A stretch of DNA of 34,309 nucleotides from Woeseiaceae bacterium (GCA_011772865.1 WVYQ01000032.1:23363-57671), one strand, 5' to 3'; positions 17,233-27,639 are shown, counted from the first letter of the stretch. Program-made: numbers and translations. The notes: generated by a model from the sequence alone, not told the origin.

Positions 17233-20200
17233 ATGCTGATTTCCGACGTATCTGTCCGACGGCCTGTCTTTGCAGCCGTCATCTCGCTCATCCTCGTGAT
17301 TCTCGGCCTGATCTCCGCAAGCAGCATGACGGTGCGCGAGTATCCCGCGATAGAACGCCCGACTGTGTCAATTTCTACAAGCTACCGCGGTGCGGCGGCC
17401 GATATCGTCGAACGCCGTGTCACTCAGATCCTCGAGGACCAGCTCGCCGGCATAACGGGTATCTCGAAGTTGTCCTCCACGAGCCTCGACGAGCGTTCTG
17501 CTATCGATATCGAGTTTCACTCGGACACAGACATCGATGCAGCGGCCAACGACGTCCGCGATCGAGTATCGCGGATACTGGACTCCCTGCCAGATGAGGC
17601 GGATCCGCCTATCGTGACCAAGGAGCGTGACGCGGCCGAGACGACGATGTGGATCAACGTGTCGAGCGAAACTCGCTCGATCATGGAAATATCCGATTTC
17701 GCCGAGCGCTATATTGTCGATGCCTTATCGACCGTGGAGGGAGTCGCCCGATTACACAAGTCCGGGCTTCGCAGGCCCGCAATGCGCATCTGGATCGATC
17801 CGAAGCGCCTTGCAGCCCGCAGGCTGACAGTCAACGACATCGAAAATGCGTTGCGCCGCGAGAATGTCCAGATCCCCGCAGGACGGCTCGAGTCCCGCAC
17901 GCGCGAGTTCACACTGAGAACCGACACGGGTATGCGCACGGTCGATGATTTTCGAAATCTCGTGCTCCGCGAAGGCGAGGATAATTACCTCATCCGGCTC
18001 GGCGAGGTAGCCGATGTCGAACTCGCCCCGGAAAACATACGCAGCTACTCCGCCACGAATGGGGTGCCCGGAACGGGGCTCGGCATCATCCCGCAGGCGC
18101 AGGCCAATATGCTCAAGGTCAATACGGCCGTCACCAAACGCGTCGAGGAGCTGCAGGCATCATTGCCGCCGGACATCCGACTGTCGATCATCATTGACAG
18201 TTCGATATTCATCCGCGCGTCGCTAATCGAGGTGGCCAAAGCGCTGGGAGTTGCAATGCTTTTGGTCCTCGCTGTCATTTATGCGTTCCTCGGTACTGTC
18301 CGGGCAACGATTATCCCGGCCGTCACAATTCCAATTTCGATCATCTCGGCCTTCATCGTGATGGCGAGCTTCAATTTCTCGATCAACACGCTGACGCTTC
18401 TCGGTTTCGTTCTCGCTATCGGCCTCGTTGTAGATGATGCCATCGTTGTACTCGAGAACATCGTCCGGCGTATCGAGGGCCGCGAGCCTACCCTGCTGGC
18501 CGCCACCAACGGCAGTCGCGAGATCGGCTTCGCGGTCATTGCAACGACTCTCGTACTGATTGCCGTCATACTCCCGGTCTCGTTCATGCCGGGCAACATC
18601 GGCATGTTATTCGGCGAGTTCGGTATCTCGTTGGCTGCGGCGGTCGCTTTTTCGAGCCTGATCGCATTGACACTCGTACCGATGTTGACGTCCAAATTGT
18701 TCTGGGACAACCGATTGCATCGCGGCTGGGTCGCGCGCGCGCTCGACAACTTCTTCAGGTCACTGGCCAATGCTTACGAGCGCATTGTTCGTCGGGCCGT
18801 GCAACATCCGGTCCTGGTAATTGGCGCCGCACTCATTATTTTCGCCAGTAGTTTGACCCTGCTGAACAAGCTGCCGCACGAGTATATGCCCCGCGAGGAC
18901 CGCGGCATGGTTATGATCAATCTCACGGCGCCGGATGGCTCGAGCCTGGACTATACGACCCGGTACATTCGGGCCGCCGAAGAAATCGTCATGCAGGATA
19001 TCGAACGCGGCGATGCATTGCAGGCGCTCGGCCGCTCGGGCAGATGGGGCCAGGACAGCGTCAACACAGGGATGGTGTTCGCACCTTTGCAGGTCTGGTC
19101 GCAACGAGACCGTTCTGCCGACGAGATTGTGCGCGACTGGAATCGGCAGCTTGCCAATCTGCCCGGCGTTCAGGCTTTTGCCTTTTCGATGGGTAACTGG
19201 CGAATAGGACAGAGCGAAAGACCCCTGGCAGTGGTCCTCGGCGGATTCGACTACGACGAACTGGCCGAGTGGCGGGACATCGTCATTCGCGAAGCGCAGA
19301 AGAATCCCGGGCTATCCAATATCCAATCGGATTACCGCGAACGCAAACCCAAGATTGACGTGAAAGTCGATCGCAACCGCGCTGCTGATCTCGGCGTTTC
19401 GCTTTCCAACATTGGTCGTACGCTGGAGACTATTCTCGGTTCCCGCATCGTCACGACATTCATCGATGGCGGCGAAGAATACAACGTCATACTTCAGGGC
19501 AGTGAAGAAGGCCGGGAGACGCCCAGTGACCTGGAAAGCATCTACGTAAGGTCGGAAGCTTCGGCACGGTTGATCCCGCTGTCGAATCTGGTGCAACTCG
19601 TGGAAATTGCCGGCCCTGTCGACCTGCGGCGTTTTGATCAGATGCGATCGATCACGATAACCGCGACGCTGAATGAGGGGTATTCGCTCGGGGCAGCTTT
19701 AGCCGACCTCGAAGAGATCGTCAGGGAGTACCTGCCACCGTCTGTGCGCCTGAATTACGATGAGGAGTCGCGTGACTACAAGAACACGGGCAATACCATT
19801 TACCTGACATTCCTGCTCGCGCTGGTTATTGCCTATCTCGTTCTCGCGGCACAGTTCGAAAGTTTCCGGCACCCGCTGATCATCATGACGACAGTGCCAT
19901 TGGCCATCACGGGCGCCCTGATCGGGCTTCTGATATTCGGAGCGTCGATCAATATCTTCAGCCAGATCGGTCTCATCATGCTGATTGGGCTTGCGGCGAA
20001 AAATGGCATCCTGATCGTCGAATTCGCGAACCAGCTCAGGGATCGTGGTACCGAGTTTCGTGAGGCCGTGATTCAATCGGCCAAGACACGACTGCGGCCA
20101 GTATTGATGACCAGCATGTGTACTGCTGGAGGATCTATACCCCTGATCCTTGCGTCAGGCGCCGGCGCCCTGTCCCGGCAGTCAATCGGTGCGGTCGTTT

Positions 20201-20352
20201 TCTTCGGCGTCACGATCTCGGTCTTCTTGACGCTGATCGTCGTACCGACTGTCTATACGTTGGTGGCCAGGAACACGCATTCACCGGAATATGTCGCCCA
20301 GCTGATCGAAAAACTCAAAGGCGAGGCTGGCGCGCAACAGTCCGGGGTATAA
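17233..20352 (+). CDS. RND multidrug efflux pump, inner-membrane subunit
   Basis: This 1039-aa proton-driven transporter is of the AcrB/MexB-type HAE1 family. Twelve transmembrane helices are split by two large periplasmic loops (about residues 32-330 and 555-860). The proton-relay residues are present: Asp401-Asp402 in AIGLVVDDAIVVLENI (TM4) and Lys923 in LIGLAAKNGILIVEFANQ (TM10). It starts RRPVFAAVISLILV after a short N-terminal amphipathic piece, as usual. TAGG is about 9 nt upstream of the ATG. No TolC-type channel gene is in the window, so an unlinked channel is presumably used. Substrates cannot be predicted. Confidence 0.95.
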   Translation: MLISDVSVRRPVFAAVISLILVILGLISASSMTVREYPAIERPTVSISTSYRGAAADIVERRVTQILEDQLAGITGISKLSSTSLDERSAIDIEFHSDTDIDAAANDVRDRVSRILDSLPDEADPPIVTKERDAAETTMWINVSSETRSIMEISDFAERYIVDALSTVEGVARLHKSGLRRPAMRIWIDPKRLAARRLTVNDIENALRRENVQIPAGRLESRTREFTLRTDTGMRTVDDFRNLVLREGEDNYLIRLGEVADVELAPENIRSYSATNGVPGTGLGIIPQAQANMLKVNTAVTKRVEELQASLPPDIRLSIIIDSSIFIRASLIEVAKALGVAMLLVLAVIYAFLGTVRATIIPAVTIPISIISAFIVMASFNFSINTLTLLGFVLAIGLVVDDAIVVLENIVRRIEGREPTLLAATNGSREIGFAVIATTLVLIAVILPVSFMPGNIGMLFGEFGISLAAAVAFSSLIALTLVPMLTSKLFWDNRLHRGWVARALDNFFRSLANAYERIVRRAVQHPVLVIGAALIIFASSLTLLNKLPHEYMPREDRGMVMINLTAPDGSSLDYTTRYIRAAEEIVMQDIERGDALQALGRSGRWGQDSVNTGMVFAPLQVWSQRDRSADEIVRDWNRQLANLPGVQAFAFSMGNWRIGQSERPLAVVLGGFDYDELAEWRDIVIREAQKNPGLSNIQSDYRERKPKIDVKVDRNRAADLGVSLSNIGRTLETILGSRIVTTFIDGGEEYNVILQGSEEGRETPSDLESIYVRSEASARLIPLSNLVQLVEIAGPVDLRRFDQMRSITITATLNEGYSLGAALADLEEIVREYLPPSVRLNYDEESRDYKNTGNTIYLTFLLALVIAYLVLAAQFESFRHPLIIMTTVPLAITGALIGLLIFGASINIFSQIGLIMLIGLAAKNGILIVEFANQLRDRGTEFREAVIQSAKTRLRPVLMTSMCTAGGSIPLILASGAGALSRQSIGAVVFFGVTISVFLTLIVVPTVYTLVARNTHSPEYVAQLIEKLKGEAGAQQSGV

Positions 20353-20379
20353 AAAAAGCCGGGCATCGCCCGGCTTTTT
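20353..20379. terminator. bidirectional Rho-independent terminator
   Basis: A perfect 12-bp inverted repeat (AAAAAGCCGGGC / GCCCGGCTTTTT) with the 3-nt loop ATC gives a GC-rich stem with a U tract in both directions. It sits between the RND pump stop and the convergent rplQ stop, and can end both transcripts. Confidence 0.93.
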
Positions 20380-20400
20380 GCGTAAGCATGGCGGCAGAAC

Positions 20401-20793
20401 CTAATCCGCAGCCGCCTCAGCTTCGACAGGCTCTTGCGCCTGCTCGGTCAGCATGACAATGGCCATTGGCGCCGCATCACCCGGACGCGGTCCGGTCTTC
20501 AGAATACGCAGGTAACCGCCGGGACGATCCTTGAAACGCGGGCCGAGGTCGGTGAACAGTTTGCCAACGACCTCCTTGTCGCGCAGGCGATCGAAAGCCA
20601 GCCGCCGGTTGGCGACGCTGTCTTCTTTGGCAAGCGTAATCAAAGGCTCCACGACGCGGCGCAGTTCCTTGGCTTTCGGAAGCGTCGTCTTGATCGTCTC
20701 GTGCTTCAGTATCGATGCCGCCATGTTGCGAAACATGGCCTTGCGATGAGAGCTGTTACGACCCAGTCGACGACCGGATTTCTTGTGACGCAT
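20401..20793 (-). CDS. rplQ: 50S ribosomal protein L17
   Basis: This is the 130-aa large-subunit protein near the peptide exit tunnel. It has the diagnostic N terminus [20 protein letters not shown] and the core [21 protein letters not shown]. Length is close to the E. coli protein (127), with a slightly longer acidic Ala/Glu tail. It is the last gene of the alpha operon; AGGAAAG precedes the ATG, and a strong bidirectional terminator follows 22 nt after the stop. Confidence 0.98.
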   Translation of the reverse strand: MRHKKSGRRLGRNSSHRKAMFRNMAASILKHETIKTTLPKAKELRRVVEPLITLAKEDSVANRRLAFDRLRDKEVVGKLFTDLGPRFKDRPGGYLRILKTGPRPGDAAPMAIVMLTEQAQEPVEAEAAAD

Positions 20794-20813
20794 TTGTCTT
20801 TCCTACTTGGTTA

Positions 20814-21821
20814 TCAGGCACCGAGACCGAGTTCGTGGTCCGGGCGCAAGCTGGCCGGCGGCCAGTTCTCCAGCCGCATGCCGAGGCCGAGGCCGTGCCC
20901 CTCGAGGACTTCCTTGATCTCCGTCAGCGACTTCTTGCCGAGATTCGGCGTCCGCAGCAGCTCGACCTCGGTACGCTGCACGAGATCACCGATGTACATG
21001 ATGTTCTCGGCCTTGAGACAGTTTGCCGAACGTACCGTCAGCTCCAGCTCGTCGACAGGACGCAGCAGGATCGGATCGACCTGGCTTTCGGCCTGTGTCT
21101 TGAGGCTGTCTTCCTGGCCCTGCAGGTCGACGAATACCGACAGCTGATCCTTGAGGATGCTGCCCGCGCGGCGGATCGCCTCTTCCGGATCGATCGTGCC
21201 GTTCGTCTCGATCTCGATCAGCAGCTTGTCGAGGTCAGTGCGTTGCTCGACGCGCGCCGCTTCGACGTTGTACGTCACGCGGCGGACCGGGCTGAACGAG
21301 GCATCGAGCTGCAAGCGGCCGATCGGGCCAGCCTGCTCCTCGAACACCGGACGCTGTGTCGCCGGACGGTAGCCGCGGCCGCGCTCGACCTTGAGGATCA
21401 TGTTCAGCTCACCGACCTTGGTCAGGTTCGCGATGACCAGTTCCGGATTCATGATCTCGACGTCATGATCGAGCTGGATATCGGCACCCGTCACGGGACC
21501 AGGGCCCTTTTTCGAAATGCGCAGCTCGGCCGTGTCGCGCGAATGCATCCGCACGGCGACTTGCTTGAGGTTCAGGAGAATCTCGACGACGTCTTCCTGC
21601 ACACCTTCAATACTCGTGTACTCGTGCAATACGCCCTCGATCTCCGCCTCGGTAATCGCAGCACCCGGCATCGACGAAAGCAAAATGCGGCGCAACGCAT
21701 TGCCCAACGTGTGGCCGAAGCCACGTTCAAACGGTTCGATGACCACCTTGGCCAACAGATCGCTAACCGGCGTAACCTTGACAACGCGCGGTTTCAGAAA
21801 CTCATGTACAGATTCCTGCAT
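20814..21821 (-). CDS. rpoA: RNA polymerase subunit alpha
   Basis: This 335-aa subunit scaffolds RNA polymerase assembly and contacts UP elements and activators. The N-terminal domain has the dimerisation core [21 protein letters not shown]. The C-terminal domain carries the DNA-contact motif [14 protein letters not shown] and the helix-hairpin-helix [17 protein letters not shown]. The tail is slightly longer than in E. coli (329 aa). It follows rpsD by 18 nt, the standard alpha-operon order. Confidence 0.98.
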   Translation of the reverse strand: MQESVHEFLKPRVVKVTPVSDLLAKVVIEPFERGFGHTLGNALRRILLSSMPGAAITEAEIEGVLHEYTSIEGVQEDVVEILLNLKQVAVRMHSRDTAELRISKKGPGPVTGADIQLDHDVEIMNPELVIANLTKVGELNMILKVERGRGYRPATQRPVFEEQAGPIGRLQLDASFSPVRRVTYNVEAARVEQRTDLDKLLIEIETNGTIDPEEAIRRAGSILKDQLSVFVDLQGQEDSLKTQAESQVDPILLRPVDELELTVRSANCLKAENIMYIGDLVQRTEVELLRTPNLGKKSLTEIKEVLEGHGLGLGMRLENWPPASLRPDHELGLGA

Positions 21822-21839
21822 GGGAAAAATCCCTCCTGA

Positions 21840-22460
21840 CTACTTGGAGTACAGCTCGACGACGAGGTTTTCATTGATATCGGGAAGAATGTCCTCCCGA
21901 TCCGGCAATGACTTGAAAACACCTGCCATCTTCTTCGCGTCCACATCTACCCACTCGGGCAGCCCGACCTGGCCTGCAATTTCCATCGCATTCTGGATGC
22001 GAAGCTGCTTGCGGGCCTTCTCACGAATACCTACCGAATCGCCTGCCTTGACCTGCGCAGACGGGATATTCACAACTTTGCCGTTCACCTCGATGCTCTT
22101 GTGGCTAACGAGCTGCCGAGCTTCGGCGCGCGTAGCGGCGAAACCCATGCGATAAACGACGTTGTCCAGACGACCCTCGAGCAGGCGCAGCAGGTTCTCA
22201 CCCGTCGAGCCTTTCAACTGTGCCGCTCTCTTGTAGTAGTTGCGGAACTGGCGTTCCAGAACCCCGTACATGCGACGGAGTTTTTGCTTCTCGCGAAGCT
22301 GCAGGCCGTAGTCCGACAGACGCGGACGACGTTGCGGAGCGCCGCCTGGCGGCACTTCGAGCTTGCACTTCGACTCGAGCGGCCGAACGCCACTCTTAAG
22401 AAACAGATCCGTGCCTTCGCGGCGGGACAGTTTGCACTTTGGTCCTAAATATCTTGCCAT
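21840..22460 (-). CDS. rpsD: 30S ribosomal protein S4
   Basis: This 206-aa primary 16S-binding protein begins [20 protein letters not shown], and its S4 RNA-binding domain is visible at [20 protein letters not shown]. Length equals that of E. coli S4. In E. coli, S4 represses its own operon through a structure ahead of rpsM; that space is only 44 nt here, so regulation may differ. It starts 9 nt after rpsK. Confidence 0.98.
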   Translation of the reverse strand: MARYLGPKCKLSRREGTDLFLKSGVRPLESKCKLEVPPGGAPQRRPRLSDYGLQLREKQKLRRMYGVLERQFRNYYKRAAQLKGSTGENLLRLLEGRLDNVVYRMGFAATRAEARQLVSHKSIEVNGKVVNIPSAQVKAGDSVGIREKARKQLRIQNAMEIAGQVGLPEWVDVDAKKMAGVFKSLPDREDILPDINENLVVELYSK

Positions 22461-22469
22461 GTGTAGCCT

Positions 22470-22850
22470 CTATACGCGCCGCTTCTTGGGCGGGCGACAG
22501 CCGTTGTGAGGAATTGGTGTGACATCCTCAATATTTTGAATACGAAAACCCAGGGCATTCAGGGCACGCACCGCAGACTCGCGTCCCGGTCCCGGCCCAC
22601 GCACACGCACGTCCAGGTTCTTCACACCGAAATCGAGTGCCGTACGGCCGGCCTTCTCCGAGGCAACCTGGGCAGCAAACGGCGTCGACTTGCGCGAACC
22701 GCGGAATCCGCAGCCGCCAGCCGTCGCCCACGACAGGGCATTACCCTGGCGATCCGTAATCGTGATGATCGTATTGTTGAAGGACGCATGAATATGGGCG
22801 ATCGCGTCGACCACATGCTTCTTGACCTTCTTTTTCTTTGCTTCTGCCAT
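22470..22850 (-). CDS. rpsK: 30S ribosomal protein S11
   Basis: This 126-aa platform protein of the small subunit has core motifs [20 protein letters not shown] and [18 protein letters not shown], ending in the usual basic [13 protein letters not shown]. Length is close to E. coli (129). The 61-nt gap upstream carries a sequence block shared with the rpsN leader and a weak Shine-Dalgarno. Confidence 0.98.
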   Translation of the reverse strand: MAEAKKKKVKKHVVDAIAHIHASFNNTIITITDRQGNALSWATAGGCGFRGSRKSTPFAAQVASEKAGRTALDFGVKNLDVRVRGPGPGRESAVRALNALGFRIQNIEDVTPIPHNGCRPPKKRRV

Positions 22851-22861
22851 ATCTAAATTTG

Positions 22862-22891
22862 CTCGTTGTCGTTCAGTCCACTTTTGGTTCG
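22862..22891 (-). repeat. shared leader block, copy upstream of rpsK
   Basis: On the mRNA strand this reads CGAACCAA, 6 nt, ACTGA, 2 nt, GACAACGAG, then 11 nt to the rpsK ATG. A near-identical arrangement stands before rpsN at 27640-27671. CGAACCA can also pair with TGGTTC 5 nt further upstream to form a 6-bp hairpin. Confidence 0.6.
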
Positions 22892-22911
22892 ATTAGAACC
22901 ACGATGAGTGA

Positions 22912-23268
22912 CTACCTCTTGATCGGCCTGCGCGGGCCCTTGCGGGTACGCGCATTGGTACGTGTGCGTTGACCGCGCAGCGGCAAACCACGGCGATGAC
23001 GGATGCCGCGGTAGCAACCGAGATCCATCAGACGCTTGATGTTCATCGAGATTTCGCGGCGCAGGTCGCCCTCCACCTCGAACTGGTCAACCGCCGTACG
23101 CAACTTGGCGACCTCGGGCTCGGCCAGGTCTTTCACGGGCGTTGCCGGGTCAATTCCAGCTGCGGCGCAGATCTGTTTCGCGCGCGAGTCACCGATACCG
23201 TAGATCGATGTCAGCGCGATCACGATGTGCTTGTTCAGCGGTATGTTTATGCCTGCTATACGTGCCAC
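22912..23268 (-). CDS. rpsM: 30S ribosomal protein S13
   Basis: This 118-aa head protein contacts P-site tRNA and bridges to the large subunit. It begins [20 protein letters not shown] and ends with the basic tail [17 protein letters not shown]; length equals that of E. coli. The start codon is GTG at 23268, preceded by GAGGAAG at 7 nt. The GTG overlaps the stop of a 14-codon mini-ORF by one base (TAGTG). Confidence 0.97.
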   Translation of the reverse strand: MARIAGINIPLNKHIVIALTSIYGIGDSRAKQICAAAGIDPATPVKDLAEPEVAKLRTAVDQFEVEGDLRREISMNIKRLMDLGCYRGIRHRRGLPLRGQRTRTNARTRKGPRRPIKR

Positions 23269-23312
23269 TAATTCTTCCTCGAGTAAAAGTCGTGTTCTTT
23301 CAGACTACTCAT
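23268..23312 (-). CDS. possible 14-aa mini-ORF between rpmJ and rpsM
   Basis: ATG follows the rpmJ stop with no gap (TAGATG). The frame encodes [14 protein letters not shown] and ends in TAG, whose G is the first base of the rpsM GTG. AGGG lies 5 nt upstream, in the end of rpmJ, while the rpsM Shine-Dalgarno lies inside the mini-ORF. It may be a coupling or leader peptide, or chance in a 44-nt gap. Confidence 0.35.
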   Translation of the reverse strand: MSSLKEHDFYSRKN

Positions 23313-23426
23313 CTAGCCCTGGCGCTGCTTGTGCCGGGCGTCCTTGCAGATAACCCGCACAACACCATTGCGACGAATGATCTTGCAGTTCCTGCAGATT
23401 TTCTTAACGGATGCTCTTACCTTCAT
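23313..23426 (-). CDS. rpmJ: 50S ribosomal protein L36
   Basis: This 37-aa protein ([14 protein letters not shown], then [15 protein letters not shown]) is the zinc-binding C+ type, with Cys11, Cys14, Cys27 and His32. AGGAG precedes the ATG. A small perfect hairpin (CGCTGA/TCAGCG, 23444-23460) overlaps the secY stop just upstream. Gene order secY-rpmJ-rpsM is the standard one at the spc/alpha junction. Confidence 0.97.
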   Translation of the reverse strand: MKVRASVKKICRNCKIIRRNGVVRVICKDARHKQRQG

Positions 23427-23454
23427 GAGATAACCACTCCTGACGCTGACAGAA

Positions 23455-24816
23455 TCAGCGCAACTGTCCACCCCTGCCATAGTTACGCAGGTTGGCTTTC
23501 TGCATCATGCCCTCGTACTGATGGCTCATCGCATGCGCCTGCATTTGCGACATGAAGTCCATCGTTACAACGACGAGAATAAGCAACGAGGTACCGCCGA
23601 AGCTGAACGGCATGGTCGGATAGAACATGCGCGCAAATTCAGGCAGCAGGCAGACACCGGCGATATAGATCGCCCCCCAGAATGTGAGGCGTGTCAGTAC
23701 CTTGTCGATGTATTCGGCCGTGTGCGCACCGGGGCGAATACCCGGCACGAACGCGCCCGAACGCTTCAGATTGTCGGCCGTGTCCTTCGAGTTGAACATC
23801 AGCGCGGTGTAAAAGAAGCAGAAGAATATGATCAGCGCGGCGTACAAGAGCACATAGATAGGCTGGCCCGGTGACAGGTTTGCGCCAACCGTCTGCAACG
23901 CGCTTTGTACCGAGTTCGGATCAGCCGCCTGCCCGAAGAAGCTGGCGATCGTCGCCGGGAACATCAGGATGCTCGATGCGAAGATCGGCGGAATGACACC
24001 CGACATATTGATCTTGAACGGCAAGTGCGTGCTCTGCGCCTGGTACATCCGGCGCCCCTGCTGGCGGCGCGCATAGTTGACTGTTATGCGGCGTTGCGCG
24101 CGTTCCATGTAGACGACGAAGATGATTGCGGCGATACCGACAGCCAGCATGATGATGGCCACGGCCGGCGACATCTCACCGTTACGCACGAGCTGCGCCG
24201 TGCCGGCGATTGCGCCCGGTACGCCGGCAACGATACCTGCGAGAATGATCATCGAGATGCCGTTGCCAATGCCGCGTTCGGTAATCTGCTCGCCCAGCCA
24301 CATCAGGAAGATCGTGCCCGTCACGAGCGTGATCATCGCGGTGATCAGGAACGCCGGGCCCGGATTGACGACGAGGCCGGCCTGGCTCTGCAGCCACGAT
24401 GCGGCCGCGATCGACTGGAAGCTCGCGAGAGCAACCGTGCCATAGCGCGTGTACTTGATGATCTGCCGGCGGCCCTGCTCGCCCTCTTTCCTGAGTTGCT
24501 GAAGGCTCGGCACGATATGGCTGGCCATCTGCATGATGATCGAGGACGAGATGTACGGCATGATGCCCATCGCAAATATACCGAAGCGTGACAACGCGCC
24601 GCCCGAGAACAGGTTGACCATGCCGAGGAGGCCGCCCGCCTGTTGCTCGAAGAAATCTGCCAACGCGACAGGATCCACACCGGGCACCGGAATATAGGTG
24701 CCGATGCGGAAAACGATCAGCGCGCCGACGAGAAACAGAAATCGAGCCTTGAGCTCGCTCAGTTTCCCCGCAGCTTTCGCGATGTCCGCCGGATTTTGTT
24801 GGAGCTTTCGTGCCAC
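23455..24816 (-). CDS. secY: preprotein translocase subunit SecY
   Basis: This 453-aa channel-forming subunit of the Sec translocon has ten transmembrane helices. The N-terminal cytoplasmic [18 protein letters not shown] precedes TM1. The plug and TM2 regions are [21 protein letters not shown] and [13 protein letters not shown], and the conserved cytoplasmic loop [20 protein letters not shown] lies between TM6 and TM7. The C-terminal tail is long and Met/Gln-rich ([18 protein letters not shown]). It starts 4 nt after rplO. Confidence 0.98.
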   Translation of the reverse strand: MARKLQQNPADIAKAAGKLSELKARFLFLVGALIVFRIGTYIPVPGVDPVALADFFEQQAGGLLGMVNLFSGGALSRFGIFAMGIMPYISSSIIMQMASHIVPSLQQLRKEGEQGRRQIIKYTRYGTVALASFQSIAAASWLQSQAGLVVNPGPAFLITAMITLVTGTIFLMWLGEQITERGIGNGISMIILAGIVAGVPGAIAGTAQLVRNGEMSPAVAIIMLAVGIAAIIFVVYMERAQRRITVNYARRQQGRRMYQAQSTHLPFKINMSGVIPPIFASSILMFPATIASFFGQAADPNSVQSALQTVGANLSPGQPIYVLLYAALIIFFCFFYTALMFNSKDTADNLKRSGAFVPGIRPGAHTAEYIDKVLTRLTFWGAIYIAGVCLLPEFARMFYPTMPFSFGGTSLLILVVVTMDFMSQMQAHAMSHQYEGMMQKANLRNYGRGGQLR

Positions 24817-24820
24817 TTAA

Positions 24821-25255
24821 TCAGTCCTGAATACTTCCGCCAGCTTTTTCAATGACTTCACGCGCACCCTTGGTGACCGCAATGCCCTTGAGTTTCACTG
24901 CTTTGTCGAGTTCACCCGACTTGATGACCTTGACCTTGGTAACGAAAGCGGGCACGAGGTTCGCCGCCTTCAGTACGTCGATCGTGATCTCGTCGGCCTC
25001 GGGGATTGCAAGTTCATGCAGCCGCAATTCCGCCGAGTACTTGGCCATGCGCGAATTGAAGCCGACCTTCGGCAAGCGGCGCTGCAGCGGCATCTGGCCG
25101 CCTTCGAAGCCGACCTTGTGATAACCACCGGAACGCGAGTGCTGGCCCTTCTGGCCGCGGCCCGACGTCTTGCCCTGACCCGCAGCGTGGCCTCGCCCGA
25201 AGCGCTTACCAACCTTTTTTGCGCCCTTGGCGGGCGCCAAATCATTCAAACGCAT
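24821..25255 (-). CDS. rplO: 50S ribosomal protein L15
   Basis: This 144-aa protein is the same length as in E. coli. The glycine- and basic-rich N terminus ([20 protein letters not shown], then [14 protein letters not shown]) penetrates 23S rRNA. A globular C-terminal half follows ([20 protein letters not shown]). It starts 1 nt after rpmD, with translational coupling likely. Confidence 0.98.
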   Translation of the reverse strand: MRLNDLAPAKGAKKVGKRFGRGHAAGQGKTSGRGQKGQHSRSGGYHKVGFEGGQMPLQRRLPKVGFNSRMAKYSAELRLHELAIPEADEITIDVLKAANLVPAFVTKVKVIKSGELDKAVKLKGIAVTKGAREVIEKAGGSIQD

Positions 25256-25256
25256 A

Positions 25257-25445
25257 TCAAGCTTCCTCTACCGCAAGCAGGTACGACACACGATTGATCA
25301 TGCCGCGGTTTTCCGGTGTATCGGCAACCGTGACAGTCTGGTGCATCTTGCGAAGGCCAAGACCCGCAACGCAGGCCTTGTGACTTTTCAGTCGGCCATG
25401 CTTGCTCTTGACCAGCGTTACCTTCAGTTCTTTTGTCGTAGCCAT
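25257..25445 (-). CDS. rpmD: 50S ribosomal protein L30
   Basis: This 62-aa protein has the L30 core [20 protein letters not shown] and [20 protein letters not shown]. It is slightly longer than in E. coli (59). The start overlaps the rpsE stop as TGATG. Confidence 0.97.
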   Translation of the reverse strand: MATTKELKVTLVKSKHGRLKSHKACVAGLGLRKMHQTVTVADTPENRGMINRVSYLLAVEEA

Positions 25446-25951
25446 CAGGCCAGGATCTCCTTGACTTTCTTGCCGCGCTTCGCCGCGATAGCCTGTGGAG
25501 AGTGGATCTCCGACAGCGCCTTGATTGTTGCGCGCACGACGTTAATCGGGTTGCGCGAACCGTAGCTCTTGGCGAGCACGTTGCGGACACCGGCACACTC
25601 GAATACGGCGCGCATCGCACCACCGGCGATGACGCCCGTACCTTCGGAAGCCGGCTGCATGTACACGTTGGTCGCACCATGACTCCCCTTCTTCGCATAC
25701 TGCAGGGTGTCATTGTTGAGGTTGACCGTGATCATGTTCTTGCGTGCGGCCTGCATTGCCTTCTGGATCGCAATCGGTACTTCGCGGGCTTTGCCATAAC
25801 CGAATCCGACCTGGCCATGGCCGTCACCAACGACGGTCAGTGCCGTGAAGCCGAACTGGCGACCACCCTTGACCACTTTCGCAACACGATTAACGGTAAC
25901 GAGCTTCTCAATGAGGTCGTCGCCTGCCTGTGTCTGTTCGTTTCTTGCCAT
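25445..25951 (-). CDS. rpsE: 30S ribosomal protein S5
   Basis: This 168-aa protein is involved in decoding fidelity and mRNA entry. The double-stranded-RNA-binding N domain reads [20 protein letters not shown], with [20 protein letters not shown]. The C domain has the S5 motif [20 protein letters not shown] and [17 protein letters not shown]. Length matches E. coli (167). Confidence 0.98.
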   Translation of the reverse strand: MARNEQTQAGDDLIEKLVTVNRVAKVVKGGRQFGFTALTVVGDGHGQVGFGYGKAREVPIAIQKAMQAARKNMITVNLNNDTLQYAKKGSHGATNVYMQPASEGTGVIAGGAMRAVFECAGVRNVLAKSYGSRNPINVVRATIKALSEIHSPQAIAAKRGKKVKEILA

Positions 25952-25973
25952 TGTTTGCTTACCGAACCTTTAC

Positions 25974-26333
25974 TTAGAATTTGAGTCCCGCTTCACGAGC
26001 TGCGTCGGCAAGCGCCTTGACGCGGCCGTGGTAGCGGAAACCCGAACGATCGAACGCAACTATGTCGATACCTGCCGCCTTGGCCTTTTCGGCAATCCTT
26101 GCGCCGACGATCGAGGCCGCTTCGACATTGCCGCCAGTCTTCACGCCCTTGCGAACCTCCGGTTCGAGCGTCGATGCCGATGCGAGCACAGTGCCACCAT
26201 CGGGACCGATGACCTGCGCGTAGATGTGGCGCGGCGTACGGTGAACCGTCAGCCGGTTCACTTCGAGTTCCGAAATCTTCGCGCGTGCCTTTCTGGCGCG
26301 GCGCAGACGATTTTGTTTCTTATCGAGCTTCAT
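25974..26333 (-). CDS. rplR: 50S ribosomal protein L18
   Basis: This 119-aa protein of the central protuberance binds 5S rRNA. The basic N terminus is [16 protein letters not shown], followed by [16 protein letters not shown] and [20 protein letters not shown]. Length is close to E. coli (117). Confidence 0.98.
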   Translation of the reverse strand: MKLDKKQNRLRRARKARAKISELEVNRLTVHRTPRHIYAQVIGPDGGTVLASASTLEPEVRKGVKTGGNVEAASIVGARIAEKAKAAGIDIVAFDRSGFRYHGRVKALADAAREAGLKF

Positions 26334-26348
26334 TGATTATCTCGCTAG

Positions 26349-26882
26349 CTATTTCTTCTTCGCTTCCTTGAGCTGTACCCGCTCATCGGAATAGCGAACG
26401 CCCTTGCCCTTGTAGGGCTCCGGCGGACGGAAACGGCGAATCTCCGCCGCTGCCTGACCAACCTTCTGCTTGTCCGAGCCACGCACGACAATTTCGGTCT
26501 GGCTCGGCGTCTCGACGCTGACGCCCTCGGGCATCTCGTAGATCACCGGGTGCGAAAAACCGAGTGACAGGTTTAACTTGCTGCCCTGCGCCTGTGCACG
26601 GTAGCCAACGCCGACAAGCTCGAGCTTGCGCTCGAAGCCCTCAGTCACGCCCTTGACCATGTTGGCAAGCAACGAACGCGTGGTCCCCGTTACGGCAGTC
26701 GCAAAACGCGACCCCGAACGCGGCGCCAGCTTCAGTGCGCCCTCTTCCACTGTCAGCTCAACTTCCGAGTTCAGCTCATGCGACAACGATCCTTTGCTGC
26801 CCTTGATGGTGACAACGTTGCCTTCCTGGCTGAACTCGACGCCTTGCGGCAACTCAACAGGTGCTTTTGCAATTCTCGACAT
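26349..26882 (-). CDS. rplF: 50S ribosomal protein L6
   Basis: This 177-aa protein has two L6 domains, as usual. The N terminus is [16 protein letters not shown], and the C-terminal RNA-contact motif is [20 protein letters not shown]. Length equals E. coli L6. It lies near the GTPase-associated centre in the ribosome. Confidence 0.98.
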   Translation of the reverse strand: MSRIAKAPVELPQGVEFSQEGNVVTIKGSKGSLSHELNSEVELTVEEGALKLAPRSGSRFATAVTGTTRSLLANMVKGVTEGFERKLELVGVGYRAQAQGSKLNLSLGFSHPVIYEMPEGVSVETPSQTEIVVRGSDKQKVGQAAAEIRRFRPPEPYKGKGVRYSDERVQLKEAKKK

Positions 26883-26914
26883 AGTTCTGTCTCAACGAGT
26901 TGGGTCCGGCCGCA

Positions 26915-27310
26915 TCACTGAACGATGCACAGAACCTCGCCTCCAATACCCTTTTCTCTCGCCTGCCGGTCCGACATGACACCAGCCGACGTCGATACAA
27001 TCGCGACGCCGAGACCACCGAGTACTTTCGGCAGTTCTTCCTTGCCACGATAAACACGCAGTCCCGGACGGCTGGCGCGCTGAATTTTTTCGATGACAGG
27101 CACTCCGTCGAAGTACTTGAGTTCGACGTTCAGCGTCTTGTTGGCGCCCTCACCGTCACTCGAGTAATCGGTGATGTAGCCTTCTTCTTTCAAAACTTTC
27201 GCGACGGCTTCCTTCGCCTTCGACGCCGGCATCGAAACGCTCACCATGCGAGCCTTCTGGCCGTTGCGAATACGCGTCAGCATGTCTGCGATCGGATCGG
27301 TCATACTCAT
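26915..27310 (-). CDS. rpsH: 30S ribosomal protein S8
   Basis: This 131-aa primary 16S rRNA-binding protein has N-terminal [18 protein letters not shown] and the C-terminal RNA-binding motif [20 protein letters not shown]. In E. coli, S8 is the autogenous repressor of the spc operon, acting on an rRNA-like hairpin near the rplE start; I did not identify such a hairpin here with confidence. Confidence 0.98.
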   Translation of the reverse strand: MSMTDPIADMLTRIRNGQKARMVSVSMPASKAKEAVAKVLKEEGYITDYSSDGEGANKTLNVELKYFDGVPVIEKIQRASRPGLRVYRGKEELPKVLGGLGVAIVSTSAGVMSDRQAREKGIGGEVLCIVQ

Positions 27311-27322
27311 TTCAGCAATCCT

Positions 27323-27628
27323 CTACCAGCTGGCCTTGGTCAGACCCGGAATCTCGCCGTTCATAGCGGCCTCCCGAAGCTTGTTGCGGCCAAGGCCAAA
27401 CTTCCGGTACACGCCATTTGGACGACCCGTGATGGCACAGCGGCTGCGCAGGCGCGTCGGGCTGCCGTCACGAGGCAGCTTGTTCAGCTTGTCTTGTGCC
27501 GCGCGGCGCTCATCGTCCGTGCTATTGACGTTGCGAATGATCGCTTTCAGCCTGGCGCGCTTCTCAGCATGACGTGCCACGAGCTTGGCGCGTTTCAGTT
27601 CGCGTTGAATCATTGACTTTTTGGCCAT
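27323..27628 (-). CDS. rpsN: 30S ribosomal protein S14 (zinc-free type)
   Basis: This 101-aa protein has the same length as E. coli S14. It lacks CxxC pairs, so it is the long C-minus form, while L36 here is the zinc form. Conserved features are [20 protein letters not shown] and [19 protein letters not shown]. The 57-nt gap upstream carries the block shared with the rpsK leader. Confidence 0.98.
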   Translation of the reverse strand: MAKKSMIQRELKRAKLVARHAEKRARLKAIIRNVNSTDDERRAAQDKLNKLPRDGSPTRLRSRCAITGRPNGVYRKFGLGRNKLREAAMNGEIPGLTKASW

Positions 27629-27639
27629 CTTTAATAGAT

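Noticed and set aside
20803-20814. A third copy of the rpsK/rpsN leader block before rplQ (AACCAA ... GACAA)
   Set aside because: Only short fragments match, spacing differs and ACTGA is missing; within chance expectation.
20715-21839. 374-codon open frame on the + strand opposite rplQ and rpoA
   Set aside because: Antisense to rpoA, with Arg/Leu/Asp-rich composition typical of shadows; no domain.
22884-22905. TGGTTC/GAACCA hairpin after rpsM as an intrinsic terminator
   Set aside because: The stem is only 6 bp and AT-rich and is followed by A residues, not a U tract; rpsK must be expressed downstream.
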